A stretch of 64,000 bases of DNA, taken from NCBI GenBank assembly GCA_052066835.1, contig JBQHRJ010000005.1. The stretch is one strand, 5' to 3'. Positions 16,790-26,299 of this stretch are shown piece by piece. The notes below the pieces were generated by a model. The model did not search any database. It was given only the letters and a program-made list of their open reading frames with translations, and was not told where the DNA came from. The DNA comes from UBA2821 sp902763335. GTDB lineage: Bacteria > Bacillota > Clostridia > Lachnospirales > Lachnospiraceae. Every line of letters begins with the position of its first letter. Within the stretch, counting starts at the first letter, position 1. The position numbers and the translations under genes were made by a program.

Positions 16790-17725
16790 ATGTCACTGAA
16801 AGTAAAAAATATAATAAAGAAATATGGAGAAAAAATTGTTGTAAACGATTTGAGCTTTTCACTTGAAAATCCGGGTGTGTATGCACTGTTAGGCACTAAC
16901 GGGGCAGGAAAGACCACAAGTATAAGAGTAATACTCGGTATGCTTGATTATGAGAGCGGAGAAGTTCTGTGGAACGGAGAGAAACTTGACACATCAAAGG
17001 TAAATATAGGATACCTTGCAGAAGAGAGAGGATTGTATCCTAAGTATACACTTATGGATCAGCTTATTTATTTTGCAGAGCTTAAAAACGTTTCAGCATC
17101 ACAGGCAAAAAAGAGAATAGAATATTGGGCAGAGCGTCTTGAAGTGACAGATTACCTTTATCCTAAAGCATCAGCAAAGGGAAAAAAGGCAAAACCATAC
17201 AGGGCAGACCAGTTATCTAAGGGAAATCAGCAGAAAATCCAGCTTATGGCAGCGCTTATATCTGATCCGGAACTTCTTATTCTTGATGAGCCGTTAAGCG
17301 GACTTGATCCGGTAAACTCAGATTTATTTAAGGAAATTATAAAAGAACAGATAGAAAAAGAAAAATATGTTATCATGTCAAGTCATCAGATGGCAACCAT
17401 AGAGGAGTTTTGTTCTGACATTACTATATTAAATAAAGGAAGGGCAGTACTTCAGGGAAATTTAAATGAAATAAAGAAGAGTTACGGAAGGGTAAATCTG
17501 CATCTTAAATGCGATGAAAATATAGATAGCTATATAGATAAATTTGACTTTTCTGATGTGTATCAGACACCGGAAGGATACCATATTAAAGTTAAGAATG
17601 ATTCGCAGGCAGGTGAACTTTTAAAAGTGCTTACGGATAATGATATCAGTGTGGTAAGATTTGAAAGAAGAGAACCGTCACTTCATGAAATATTTGTTGA
17701 AAAGGTTGGGCATGCTGATGAATAA
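16790..17725 (+). CDS. ABC transporter ATP-binding protein (NatA/DrrA type)
   Basis: A 311-residue ATPase with Walker A GTNGAGKTTS, Q-loop region, signature LSKGNQQK, Walker B LLILDEPLSGLDP and the H-loop MSSHQ. A C-terminal extension of about 80 residues follows, typical of DrrA/NatA export ATPases. A lysine-rich insert (PKASAKGKKAKPYRADQ) precedes the signature. It pairs with the two permease genes downstream. The substrate is unknown; co-transcription with polyamine genes makes polyamine-related export a possibility but not a conclusion. Confidence 0.93.
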   Translation: MSLKVKNIIKKYGEKIVVNDLSFSLENPGVYALLGTNGAGKTTSIRVILGMLDYESGEVLWNGEKLDTSKVNIGYLAEERGLYPKYTLMDQLIYFAELKNVSASQAKKRIEYWAERLEVTDYLYPKASAKGKKAKPYRADQLSKGNQQKIQLMAALISDPELLILDEPLSGLDPVNSDLFKEIIKEQIEKEKYVIMSSHQMATIEEFCSDITILNKGRAVLQGNLNEIKKSYGRVNLHLKCDENIDSYIDKFDFSDVYQTPEGYHIKVKNDSQAGELLKVLTDNDISVVRFERREPSLHEIFVEKVGHADE

Positions 17726-19016
17726 AAATGATTATGCAGGATTAAAAAAGGTTTTTGCATTTTCGTTTATGCAGAACCTTAAGAGTAAAATGAACATAGC
17801 TGTCACGGTAATACTATGTATCATATGTTTTCTTGGAGTGCCTGTCAGTCAGGCATTAACGGACAGTGATGAAGATAAAGGTTCAGAGACAGACATTACT
17901 GATGTATACATATGTGATGAGACAGGATTTGACTTATATGAAAGCATCGAAAAGCAGACAAATGAAATATATAAAGATGTAAAATGTCATGAGGAGTTTG
18001 TAAAGCCGGAAGATTTAAAAAAACTGGAAAGTAAAAATTCTGTGTATTTAGATGTGAAGTATGATGCAGCTTCCGGATTTTTGCTGACGAGTATTTATGA
18101 AACAAAGGGCAAATTAACAGCGGACAGCGTTGATACATATATGGAGTATCTGCAGGATGATTTCGAAAAAATTGTGGCAGATGCAGCGGGAATAGATGAT
18201 GAAGTCATAAAAAGCCTTAACAGGGAGATTGAAATCGATGTAGTCACAAGGGGAGAAAAGGTAGAAAAGACAGATAATGAAGATTTGTCAGTTCAGTCAT
18301 TCTTTATAATTTTTGTGATGATTTTTATACTTGCCATGTGTGGTGAAAATATAGCCACATCCATAGCAACTGAAAAGACAACAAGAGTTATTGAATATTT
18401 AATGATAAATATAAGACCGATGGCGCTTATTGTGGGAAAAATAATGGCATCAATATTACTGGTAATCATTCAGATTGCAAGTGCAGGTATTTGTTTTGGA
18501 GTGTCATGGATTCTATTTAACGGTTCGGGACATAACAGCACGGCCGAAATGCTTGAATCTGTTATAGGAACACAGACTATAAGTAATATTTCGGTTGCAG
18601 GATGTATTGTAAGTATATTTATATTTATAATTGGATTTTTACTTTTCGGACTGATTGCAGGTTTAGCAGGTGCGGCTGTAAGCAAGATTGAAAATATCGG
18701 TGAAGGCATGAAATTATACAGTATACTTTTAATTGTATGTGCATATGCGGCACTGTTTATACCGATGTTTGGAGAAAAAAATGTATTTTTGGAGTTATTT
18801 CCGCTTACATCCATATTTATGCTGCCGGGTGAGCTGATATTTGGAGGCGTTAAATGGTGGATAGTCATAGTTGCGGTTATATTACTTGCGCTGTCTGTGC
18901 TGGTTATGCTGGCATTTGTGGCAGGCGTATATGAAAATATGATATTTTATAATGGAGAAACTCTTAAAGTCAGAGAGATTATTGCTATGTTTAAAACGAA
19001 AGGACGTGACAAATAA
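17712..19016 (+). CDS. ABC-2 type permease
   Basis: About 434 residues: one N-terminal membrane helix (IAVTVILCIICFLGVPVSQAL), an extracytoplasmic domain of about 150 residues, then five to six helices from about residue 200 on. This is the NatB-like ABC-2 plan. The start at 17712 (overlapping the ATPase gene by 14 bases) has AAAGG six bases upstream; ATG 17718 is the alternative. The large polar loop resembles that of the next gene, so the two permeases probably form a heterodimer. Confidence 0.85.
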   Translation: MLMNKNDYAGLKKVFAFSFMQNLKSKMNIAVTVILCIICFLGVPVSQALTDSDEDKGSETDITDVYICDETGFDLYESIEKQTNEIYKDVKCHEEFVKPEDLKKLESKNSVYLDVKYDAASGFLLTSIYETKGKLTADSVDTYMEYLQDDFEKIVADAAGIDDEVIKSLNREIEIDVVTRGEKVEKTDNEDLSVQSFFIIFVMIFILAMCGENIATSIATEKTTRVIEYLMINIRPMALIVGKIMASILLVIIQIASAGICFGVSWILFNGSGHNSTAEMLESVIGTQTISNISVAGCIVSIFIFIIGFLLFGLIAGLAGAAVSKIENIGEGMKLYSILLIVCAYAALFIPMFGEKNVFLELFPLTSIFMLPGELIFGGVKWWIVIVAVILLALSVLVMLAFVAGVYENMIFYNGETLKVREIIAMFKTKGRDK

Positions 19017-20222
19017 ATGTTAAAAGGATTTTCGCATATATTTAAATTTACTTTTAAGCAGGGAATTAAACAGAAGGCATTTATATTGTCAACGGTCATA
19101 GTGGCACTTCTTATATTTGGCGGTGTCTTTGGGATAAATGTGTATCTTGGCTCTGACAGTAAAAATAAGGATTCGGAAAGTACTATAGAAAATATATATT
19201 TTGATAACAAAACCAACCTTGTGCTGAATCAGGAGATGCTTCCTGAGGGTATACAGGTGGGAAATGATGATAATGAATTGAAAGCAAATGATTTAAATAT
19301 AATTCTTAGCGAAAAAGATGACAGCTTCGAATTAAAATGTGAGCTTTCAGAAGATACAGACATTGATAATGATGATGCGGAAATGGTGGCAGAAGGTCTG
19401 ATTCCATCCATAAAAACAGCTATATGTAAAGCAAATGGACTGAGCGACGAACAGCAAATGCTTATAAACAGTGATGTGAATACTACATCAAGGGAGCTGG
19501 GCGAAAAAGAGGAAGGATTTATAAGACAGATTATAAATATGACAGTGCCGCTTATATCATGCATGATAGTATTTTTCATGGTTCTTGTATATGGAAGCAG
19601 TGTGAGTAAAACAATGGTATCCGAGAAGAACTCAAAACTCATGGAAACACTTTTGGTGTCAGTTAGTCCATATTCCATAGCATTTGGAAAAATCCTTGCG
19701 GTAACATGTATTGCAATATGCCAGTTCTTTTTCTGGGTGGCATGTTTTGCAGGCGGATATTTTGCGGGTAATGCCGTAAATGATATGTTGAATCCGGGAT
19801 ATGTATCGGAAGTCGGTGCAGTGCTAAAAATGATTGCAGACGGGGGTAAGTATTTTAATCCGGTGACAATTATTATATCAGTTTTTACTCTGTGTCTTGG
19901 ATTTTTGATGTACTGTGTATTGGCAGGAATGTGTGCATCCGGAGTGAAAAAGGCAGAAGGGATGTCCGGAGCAATGACGTTATTCCAGATACCGGTTTTT
20001 ATAGGATATTTTGCGGCATATGGTGGTGCGATGAGCAGTGATAAAATGATATCATCACTTGTGAGAGTATTTCCATTATCATCCGCATTTATTGTACCGG
20101 CAGACATTATTACCGGAAATACGACAGTTTTGCAGGGTGTAATATCAATTGCACTGATACTTATTGTTATAGTGGTTGGGATAATCTTTACAGGTAAGAT
20201 TTATAAGAAAAAACTTTTTTGA
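19017..20222 (+). CDS. ABC-2 type permease, second subunit
   Basis: The start ATG directly follows the stop codon of the previous permease (TAAATG), so translation is coupled. The 401-residue protein has the same topology: one N-terminal helix (AFILSTVIVALLIFGGVFGINVYL), an extracytoplasmic domain rich in Asp/Glu (about 45-165), and a block of about six helices (about 180-400) containing VYGSSVSKTMVSEKNSKLMETLLVSVSPYSIAFGKIL, the ABC-2 coupling-helix region. It ends KIYKKKLF. It completes a one-ATPase, two-permease exporter. Confidence 0.87.
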   Translation: MLKGFSHIFKFTFKQGIKQKAFILSTVIVALLIFGGVFGINVYLGSDSKNKDSESTIENIYFDNKTNLVLNQEMLPEGIQVGNDDNELKANDLNIILSEKDDSFELKCELSEDTDIDNDDAEMVAEGLIPSIKTAICKANGLSDEQQMLINSDVNTTSRELGEKEEGFIRQIINMTVPLISCMIVFFMVLVYGSSVSKTMVSEKNSKLMETLLVSVSPYSIAFGKILAVTCIAICQFFFWVACFAGGYFAGNAVNDMLNPGYVSEVGAVLKMIADGGKYFNPVTIIISVFTLCLGFLMYCVLAGMCASGVKKAEGMSGAMTLFQIPVFIGYFAAYGGAMSSDKMISSLVRVFPLSSAFIVPADIITGNTTVLQGVISIALILIVIVVGIIFTGKIYKKKLF

Positions 20223-20254
20223 TGACTTGATTTCACAGAGGCTGGAGGAACAAT

Positions 20255-20983
20255 ATGAAAGTTACTTATTGCAGTGTTACGGATAAAGGTGACAGAACAA
20301 ACAATGAAGACAATGTTGAGTGTGGTGCATGGAAAGATGACTATTGTTTTGCACTTGCAGACGGACTTGGTGGACATGAAAAGGGTGAAGCTGCTTCACG
20401 TCTGGTTACACTTACGGCAATGGACATATTTCAAAAAGAAGGTTTTAATGAATTCTATTTAAGAGAGGCTTTTGAGATAAGCCAGGAAAAGCTTACGGAA
20501 CTTCAGATTAAAGAACAGCTTGAGGGTGATATGAAGACTACACTTGTCCTGCTTGGAATCAATGCAAGGGAAGTGTGCTGGGGACATATTGGAGATTCAA
20601 GGCTGTATTATTTTGAAGGAAATAAACTCATTAAGCAGACGAAGGATCACAGCGTTCCACAGATGCTTGTAAACATAGGCGAAATTAAAGAAGCGGATAT
20701 AAGAAATCATCCTGACAGAAGCAGAGTATTGAGAGTTATGGGGATGGACTGGGAGCATCCGTTTTACGATATAGCAGAACCGGTGCCGACAACACTCGGC
20801 CAGTCATTTTTAATGTGTACTGACGGATTCTGGGAGCTTATAACAGAGGAGGAGATGGTAAACTGCCTGAAAAAATCTAAAACTGTGTATGAATGGATAA
20901 CAGCCATGGAAAAGATTGTCATGGAAAATGGAAAAGAAAAAAATATGGATAATTATTCTGCAATAGGAGTATGGATAAGGTAA
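20255..20983 (+). CDS. PP2C-type serine/threonine protein phosphatase
   Basis: A 242-residue Mn2+/Mg2+-dependent phosphatase with the motifs RTNNEDN, ALADGLGGHEKGEAASRL, WGHIGDSRLYYF, TKDHS, LMCTDGFWELI and DNYSAIGV. It is soluble, like Bacillus PrpC. The ribosome site GGCTGGAGG precedes ATG 20255, 32 bases after the ABC genes, so it may be the last gene of that operon. It lies 139 bases before a serine/threonine kinase gene that has its own promoter. The two are the obvious kinase/phosphatase pair. Confidence 0.95.
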   Translation: MKVTYCSVTDKGDRTNNEDNVECGAWKDDYCFALADGLGGHEKGEAASRLVTLTAMDIFQKEGFNEFYLREAFEISQEKLTELQIKEQLEGDMKTTLVLLGINAREVCWGHIGDSRLYYFEGNKLIKQTKDHSVPQMLVNIGEIKEADIRNHPDRSRVLRVMGMDWEHPFYDIAEPVPTTLGQSFLMCTDGFWELITEEEMVNCLKKSKTVYEWITAMEKIVMENGKEKNMDNYSAIGVWIR

Positions 20984-21036
20984 AAAATAATTATAAACAA
21001 ATGATATAAAACAATCCATAAGAACCTATAAAGACG

Positions 21037-21065
21037 TTGCACAAATTTGTCATAAATGGTATAAT
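21037..21065 (+). promoter_or_regulatory. Promoter of the kinase gene
   Basis: TTGCAC (21037-21042), a 17-base spacer and TATAAT (21060-21065). The spacer contains the palindrome ACAAATTTGT (21041-21050), which could be an operator. Confidence 0.8.
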
Positions 21066-21122
21066 AAATCTTAGAAATTTTGTTCTTTATTACTAGAAAT
21101 TTATACAGGAGGAGTGATTAAC

Positions 21123-23075
21123 ATGAGTACAATTGATCCTAAATGTTTGTGTCCGGGATGTATGGCAGTATTAGACGAACCGGACCTGCCATGTCCGTTG
21201 TGTGGATTTGACAAAACAACATATGCACCATCACCGAGGAGTCTCAGACCTTTTACTATTTTGTCAGGAAAATATCTTGTAGGTAAGGTCATAGGAGAAG
21301 GCGGATTTGGAATAACATACATAGGGTTTAACCTTGATACAGAGCTTCCGGTTGCCATAAAGGAGTATTTCCCATCGGAGCTTGCAACAAGAGATATTAC
21401 AGCAGGTAATGCACTTAGTATATTTGCAGGTGAGAGCCAGCAGTTATACAAAGAGGGCCTTGAAAAATACCTGAGAGAAGCCAGAAACCTTACAATGTTT
21501 TCAGATTTACCGGGTATTGTTACCGTTAAAGACTTTTTTTATGAGAATGAGACTGCATATATTATAATGGAATACATAAATGGTATAACATTGAAACAGC
21601 ATCTTATTAAAGTCGGCGGAAGAATGAGCCAGAGTGAAGTTACAAAGATGATGAAACCGGTTCTTGAGTCAATGATTAAAATTCATGAGACCGGAATGAT
21701 ACATAGAGATATCAGTCCTGATAATATCATGATTACAAAGAATAATCAGATAAAACTTACGGATTTCGGGGCAGCGAGAGTATGTAACGGAGAAGATAAC
21801 AAGAGTATAACAGTTGTTTTAAAGAGAGGATATGCACCTGAAGAGCAGTACCGTGTAAAGGGGGTTCAGGGACCTTGGACCGACGTTTATGCATTGTGTG
21901 CCACAATGTATAAAATGATAACAGGAATTACTCCACAGGAAGCACTCGAGAGAATAATAGAGGATAATGTTGAACCGTTATCTAAATTTGATAAAGACAT
22001 ATGGCCGGAGATAGATTATGCAATAATGAAAGGCTTATCATTAAGAGCGCAGGACAGATTCCAGAACGTAGGTGAATTAGTAGATGCTCTGTATTACAGT
22101 GTAATAGAGAAGGATGAAAACGGCAATCCTGTTCTTGTTTCATCAAAGGAACAGAGTGCTGCACCGGTTACAAGTACTGTACCTGACGATGATTTTGTTA
22201 TGGAACCTATAGTTGTAAATGTTGGACGTTCTTCTGAGAGCGATAAAGCTGAACAGCCTGTAAATGAGCCACAGTCTGTTGTACAGCCGCATCCTGCAAC
22301 AGAACCGGTACAGCCACAGGCACAACAGTCTGAGAATGTGTATACGCAGCCGCTATATCAGCAGATGTTTGCACAGCAGCAGGCAATGTCGCAGCCACTG
22401 CAGGTAACACCGACACCTGTACCGGCTCCAGCACCAACACCGGTACCACAGGCAGCACCTACACCGGCACCAACACCGGTACCACAGGTAGCACCTACAC
22501 CGACACCTGCACCGGCTCCTGCACCACAGGCAGCACCTACACCGGCACCAACACCGGTACCACAGGCAGCACCTACACCAACACCTGCACCGGCTCCTGC
22601 ATCACAGGCGGCTCCGACACAGGAATCTGTACAACATAAAAAGTCAGGTGGATTTTTCAAGTCAACATTCAAAAAAGTTGTAAAACTTAAATTAGGTAAA
22701 GTAAGGTTTGAAGATGACATAGTTGAGCTTAACGTGGAGCATAATGATGTTGGTAATATACAGCCGCTTAGAGAATGTGTACAGCTTCAGAAATTAATAT
22801 TAAGCAACAACATGGTTGATGACTTATCACCACTTGTTGATTGTAAGAAATTATCATATCTTGCACTTAGAAATACCAGAGTTGAGGATTTAAGACCGCT
22901 TTCAGGTCTTGATCAGCTTTCTTATCTGGATTTATGGGGAACAAGAATAAAATCTCTTGAGCCATTATATTCTCTTAAAGGTTTAAAATATCTTAATGTT
23001 AAGAATACAGATATTACAAAGAGTCAGATTGACGACTTAAAAGTAGTCATTCCTGGATGTGAAGTAGAATATTAA
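21123..23075 (+). CDS. Zinc-ribbon serine/threonine kinase with Pro/Ala linker and C-terminal LRR domain
   Basis: The 650-residue protein has four parts. Residues 1-30 form a zinc ribbon (CLCPGC and CPLCGF). Residues about 45-330 are a Hanks-type kinase with GEGGFGITY, VAIKEYFPSE, catalytic HRDISPDN (His194, Asp196), DFGAAR and GYAPEEQY. A Gln/Pro-rich stretch and a Pro-Ala-Thr repeat linker (about 428-500) follow, then leucine-rich repeats (about 540-640: LSYLALRNTRVEDLRPLSGL and similar). No membrane helix or PASTA domain is present, so it is not a PrkC/PknB-type receptor. ATG 21123 is preceded by AGGAGGAG. It probably phosphorylates cytoplasmic partners recruited by the LRRs, and the adjacent PP2C may reverse it. 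Confidence 0.9.
   Translation: MSTIDPKCLCPGCMAVLDEPDLPCPLCGFDKTTYAPSPRSLRPFTILSGKYLVGKVIGEGGFGITYIGFNLDTELPVAIKEYFPSELATRDITAGNALSIFAGESQQLYKEGLEKYLREARNLTMFSDLPGIVTVKDFFYENETAYIIMEYINGITLKQHLIKVGGRMSQSEVTKMMKPVLESMIKIHETGMIHRDISPDNIMITKNNQIKLTDFGAARVCNGEDNKSITVVLKRGYAPEEQYRVKGVQGPWTDVYALCATMYKMITGITPQEALERIIEDNVEPLSKFDKDIWPEIDYAIMKGLSLRAQDRFQNVGELVDALYYSVIEKDENGNPVLVSSKEQSAAPVTSTVPDDDFVMEPIVVNVGRSSESDKAEQPVNEPQSVVQPHPATEPVQPQAQQSENVYTQPLYQQMFAQQQAMSQPLQVTPTPVPAPAPTPVPQAAPTPAPTPVPQVAPTPTPAPAPAPQAAPTPAPTPVPQAAPTPTPAPAPASQAAPTQESVQHKKSGGFFKSTFKKVVKLKLGKVRFEDDIVELNVEHNDVGNIQPLRECVQLQKLILSNNMVDDLSPLVDCKKLSYLALRNTRVEDLRPLSGLDQLSYLDLWGTRIKSLEPLYSLKGLKYLNVKNTDITKSQIDDLKVVIPGCEVEY
22405..22620 (+). 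repeat. In-frame tandem repeat encoding a Pro/Ala/Thr linker
   Basis: About six degenerate copies of a roughly 36-base unit encode variants of PTPVPQAAPTPA. The repeats stay in frame and join the kinase and LRR domains; length variation by slippage is likely. Confidence 0.85.
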
Positions 23076-23091
23076 TTTAAGAATACATTTC

Positions 23092-23134
23092 AGTTTACCG
23101 GAGGATTATTTTAGTCTTCCGGTAAACTTTTTAT
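23092..23134 (+). terminator. Rho-independent terminator after the kinase gene
   Basis: AGTTTACCGGAGGA (23092-23105) pairs with TCTTCCGGTAAACT (23115-23128) over 14 bp and is followed by TTTTTA. It separates the kinase from the moxR cluster. Confidence 0.88.
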
Positions 23135-23156
23135 ATAGGTAACGAGGAGAACAAGA

Positions 23157-24269
23157 ATGTTTCATAGGATGAAGATGCTTTCGTTTAGAAGAACAGGATT
23201 TATATTGATTATTATGGCAATAATAGGAATGTCATGTATATATTTGTATGGTAACAGTGCCTATAATTATTATAATGAACCGGTTCAGGTTGATGTAAAT
23301 GATTTAAAGGACCAGAAAAATAAATATGTGAAATTTGATATGGATGATGTTATGATAATGAACTGTTTTATGGAGAAAAAGCAGGAAAGTCTGTTTGGAA
23401 AGTCAGATACATTTTATTATTATGTAATTGGTATTAAGGACGACACCGGCAATTTGAAGTGTATTGTGTGTGTATCTGACAAATCAGAAAAGGAACTGTT
23501 TGATATGGGTTTAGATAACTTTAACAAAAAGATAAAAGGTAAATCCGGAAGCAAAAAGATACATGCAAAAAAAAGTGGAATATTATTGAAGATGGATAGT
23601 TTTCTTGAAATAAAGCTGAGAGAATATTTAGCCACGGCTAAAATTAACATGACTGATAAAGTATATTATGAGTCATATTATATAGCTGAATATAAACCGG
23701 ATATATCAGATGTTGTGATTTTTGGATTTGCAGTACTTTTATTATTATATTCATTAATTGAATTATTTATCATAGCTATAGGCGGAAAGCAGCGTAAAAT
23801 ACGCAGAAAGATAAAACGTGAATTAGGAAAAGATGCCGTAAATATGGTTGAAAGGGATTATGAACTTTCAAGATTTTTTAATAAAGATATCCGAATAGGA
23901 GATATTTATATATATTTATTCAGTATTGAGGGAAGTACAATAATAAAGCTGACGGACATTGTATGGGTTTATGAATGTGAAATGTCAGGAGAAGGTAAGG
24001 GCAAAAAAACATTTTCTGAATTTTCGGGAATAGAATTATGGGATGTGGATTTTGAGTCATATAAAATATATGCAAAAGACAGAACATTTATAGACGGATT
24101 TCTTGAATATATAGTGAGTGTATGTCCGCATACGGTGGTAGGATATAATGAGAAACTTGAGAACTTGTTTTTAAATGAAAACGATAAATTTAAAAATATT
24201 GTATTTAACAGATATACAGGAGGTTTAAATGACAGGCAGGAAAGAATTACTGAATCAGATTCAGAGTGA
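23157..24269 (+). CDS. Two-helix membrane protein of unknown function
   Basis: I do not recognise a family. The 370-residue protein has an N-terminal helix (about 13-33, FILIIMAIIGMSCIYLYG), an extracytoplasmic domain of about 150 residues, a second helix (about 183-205, VVIFGFAVLLLLYSLIELFII), a basic stretch (KQRKIRRKIKRELGK) and a cytoplasmic C-terminal domain of about 140 residues. The gene has AACGAGGAGAAC before ATG 23157. Its last 41 bases overlap the moxR gene, so translation is probably coupled. It is likely a component of the MoxR/transglutaminase system. Confidence 0.7.
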   Translation: MFHRMKMLSFRRTGFILIIMAIIGMSCIYLYGNSAYNYYNEPVQVDVNDLKDQKNKYVKFDMDDVMIMNCFMEKKQESLFGKSDTFYYYVIGIKDDTGNLKCIVCVSDKSEKELFDMGLDNFNKKIKGKSGSKKIHAKKSGILLKMDSFLEIKLREYLATAKINMTDKVYYESYYIAEYKPDISDVVIFGFAVLLLLYSLIELFIIAIGGKQRKIRRKIKRELGKDAVNMVERDYELSRFFNKDIRIGDIYIYLFSIEGSTIIKLTDIVWVYECEMSGEGKGKKTFSEFSGIELWDVDFESYKIYAKDRTFIDGFLEYIVSVCPHTVVGYNEKLENLFLNENDKFKNIVFNRYTGGLNDRQERITESDSE

Positions 24270-25176
24270 GATAGGAAAAGCAGTTTCAGGTAAGGAGGAA
24301 ATTGTAAAGAAGATTTTTACGGCAGTTCTTGCCGGAGGACATGTACTTTTGGAGGATGTTCCGGGAGTGGGAAAAACAACGCTTGCCATTGCATTTTCAA
24401 AGGTATTAAATCTTTCATACAGAAGAATGCAGTTTACACCGGATGTCTTGCCGGCGGATGTTATTGGATTTTCAATGTATAATAAAAAAATAAATGATTT
24501 TGAATTTAAACCGGGGGCAGCCGTTTGTAATCTTCTGCTTGCAGATGAGATTAACAGAACTTCACCTAAGACACAGGCAGCACTGCTTGAGGTTATGGAA
24601 GAGAAGAAGGTCACAGTGGATGGAGTGACGAGAAATCTTCCATCACCTTTTATCGTAATTGCAACACAGAACCCGTCCGGATATGTTGGAACCCAGAAAC
24701 TGCCGGAGTCACAGCTTGACAGATTTATGTTAAAGCTATCGATGGGATATCCGGAATTTGAGGATGAAATAAATGTATATAAGGGAAGAAGTTATGATTC
24801 ACTGGATAAGGTGAAGGGAATTTTAGATGACAATGATATAAATGAAATGAAAAAATCTGTTTCGGAAGTGTATGTAGATGACAGCATTTATGAATATTTA
24901 ACAAAGATAGTACGTTCTACAAGAGAAAATGAATATATAAGTCTCGGAATCAGTCCGAGAGGCGGACTGGCTTTAATGGAGATGGCAAAAGCCACGGCAT
25001 ATCTTGATGACAGAGAGTATGTAGTTCCTGAGGATATTATTAATAATATAGATTCGGTATGTACTCACAGAATAGTGTTAAGCTCGAAGGCAAAGGCATC
25101 AGGATTAAAGGAACAGATGATAATGGATAAGATAAAAACATCTGTTGAGATACCCAAAGGTTCATATAAAAGATAA
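24229..25176 (+). CDS. MoxR-family AAA+ ATPase
   Basis: The 315-residue ATPase has Walker A DVPGVGKTTLA, Walker B LLLADEINRTSPKTQAALLEVMEE, sensor-1 IATQNP and the family motif LPESQLDRFMLKLSMGYP. MoxR proteins are thought to act as chaperones for von Willebrand or DUF58-containing partners. ATG 24229 has AGGAGG just upstream, inside the preceding gene. DUF58 and transglutaminase genes follow, the classical MoxR partner set. Confidence 0.95.
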   Translation: MTGRKELLNQIQSEIGKAVSGKEEIVKKIFTAVLAGGHVLLEDVPGVGKTTLAIAFSKVLNLSYRRMQFTPDVLPADVIGFSMYNKKINDFEFKPGAAVCNLLLADEINRTSPKTQAALLEVMEEKKVTVDGVTRNLPSPFIVIATQNPSGYVGTQKLPESQLDRFMLKLSMGYPEFEDEINVYKGRSYDSLDKVKGILDDNDINEMKKSVSEVYVDDSIYEYLTKIVRSTRENEYISLGISPRGGLALMEMAKATAYLDDREYVVPEDIINNIDSVCTHRIVLSSKAKASGLKEQMIMDKIKTSVEIPKGSYKR

Positions 25177-25208
25177 ATATTAAATCAATTTTGGATTGGA
25201 GAATGGAT

Positions 25209-26276
25209 ATGATCGGTAACTGGATGAATTATATTCTGTTTCTGGCAGCACTTGCATTTGGTTATGTATTTTATAATAATTATATAATGTTTGTAATAAT
25301 TGGGGCTGCAATTGCAGTGCCGATTGTTTCTATAATTGTATTTGAAATAACTTATAAAAAATTACAGCTTTCAATTGTGGATCTGCCATTAAAGGCAGGT
25401 AAAAATGCAGATATACAATTTGGTATCATGACTCTTAACAGGACTATATTTCCTTTTGGAAGTATAAGAATCAAGCTGAATATAAAGAATTTATTTTATA
25501 ATAATCAGAAAGAATATATTATAAATATACCTGATATTCCACGAAAAGAAAGAAAAATACAATGGAAATTCAGTGCGGTTTACGGTGGATGTGTGCGGAT
25601 AAATATAGATGAAGTTGAGCTTACAGACATGCTTAGTCTTGTAAAAAGAACATATCCGGTTAATATTGAAAAAACTATAGAAATATATCCTGATGAGTGT
25701 GAAATTGATACGGAAACAGATGCACTTACGGCAGGGGCGGGAGATGAGACGGAAGTTCAATATATTAAGGGGACAGATGTATCTGAAGTGTCCGGGATAA
25801 GAGAGTATATACCGGGGGACAGCTTGCAGGCTGTACATTGGAAACTCTCATCAAGATATGATAATTTTATGGTTAAAGATTTTTCGATGCCATATACGGA
25901 CAGAGTGTATCTGGCAATAGAGTTATATAACAATCCGTCGGTAAATGACGAGATGGATAATGTTATAGATATATATTATTCTATTGCACGTTTAATGGTA
26001 AAGCAGGGAAGACAGTTTTTTATGCTCTGGTACAATATTAAGACAGGTGTTAATGAGATAATGGAGATACAGACGGAGGAAGACGTAGTACAGGCTGTTG
26101 GAAATATGATGTATTCGTATCCGTCAGAACACCCGCTTACGGCATTTGAGGCCATAAAAAACGAGTATCCGGAGAATGATTACACTTTGATATATGTGAC
26201 AGGCAGCATGACCGGTATAAATGGAGAAAAAATATATACATACAATGATAAGGTGGATGTGTATTTGATTGAATAG
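25209..26276 (+). CDS. DUF58 membrane protein
   Basis: About 355 residues with two N-terminal membrane helices (about 4-45) and the DUF58 core: VSEVSGIREYIPGDSLQAVHWKLSSRYDNFMVKDFS (about 190-225), followed by a region resembling a von Willebrand A fold. ATG 25209 has GGAG seven bases upstream; an in-frame TTG at 25191 is less likely. DUF58 proteins are routinely encoded beside MoxR and transglutaminases; their biochemical role is not known. Confidence 0.9.
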   Translation: MIGNWMNYILFLAALAFGYVFYNNYIMFVIIGAAIAVPIVSIIVFEITYKKLQLSIVDLPLKAGKNADIQFGIMTLNRTIFPFGSIRIKLNIKNLFYNNQKEYIINIPDIPRKERKIQWKFSAVYGGCVRINIDEVELTDMLSLVKRTYPVNIEKTIEIYPDECEIDTETDALTAGAGDETEVQYIKGTDVSEVSGIREYIPGDSLQAVHWKLSSRYDNFMVKDFSMPYTDRVYLAIELYNNPSVNDEMDNVIDIYYSIARLMVKQGRQFFMLWYNIKTGVNEIMEIQTEEDVVQAVGNMMYSYPSEHPLTAFEAIKNEYPENDYTLIYVTGSMTGINGEKIYTYNDKVDVYLIE

Positions 26277-26299
26277 GCTGTTTCAGAATGGAGTCTGGT

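Noticed and set aside
19229..20107. Minus-strand frame of 292 codons
   Set aside because: Antisense shadow of the second ABC permease, without recognisable domain or ribosome site.
22405..22620. Tandem repeats considered as a CRISPR-like array
   Set aside because: The repeats are in frame, have no unique spacers and encode a Pro/Ala/Thr linker inside the kinase.
22358..22720. Minus-strand Gly/Val/Ala-rich frame
   Set aside because: Artefact of the Pro/Ala/Thr repeat read in the opposite direction.
21123..23075. Kinase as a PrkC/PknB (PASTA) homologue
   Set aside because: It lacks a membrane helix and PASTA repeats, and carries an N-terminal zinc ribbon and C-terminal LRRs.
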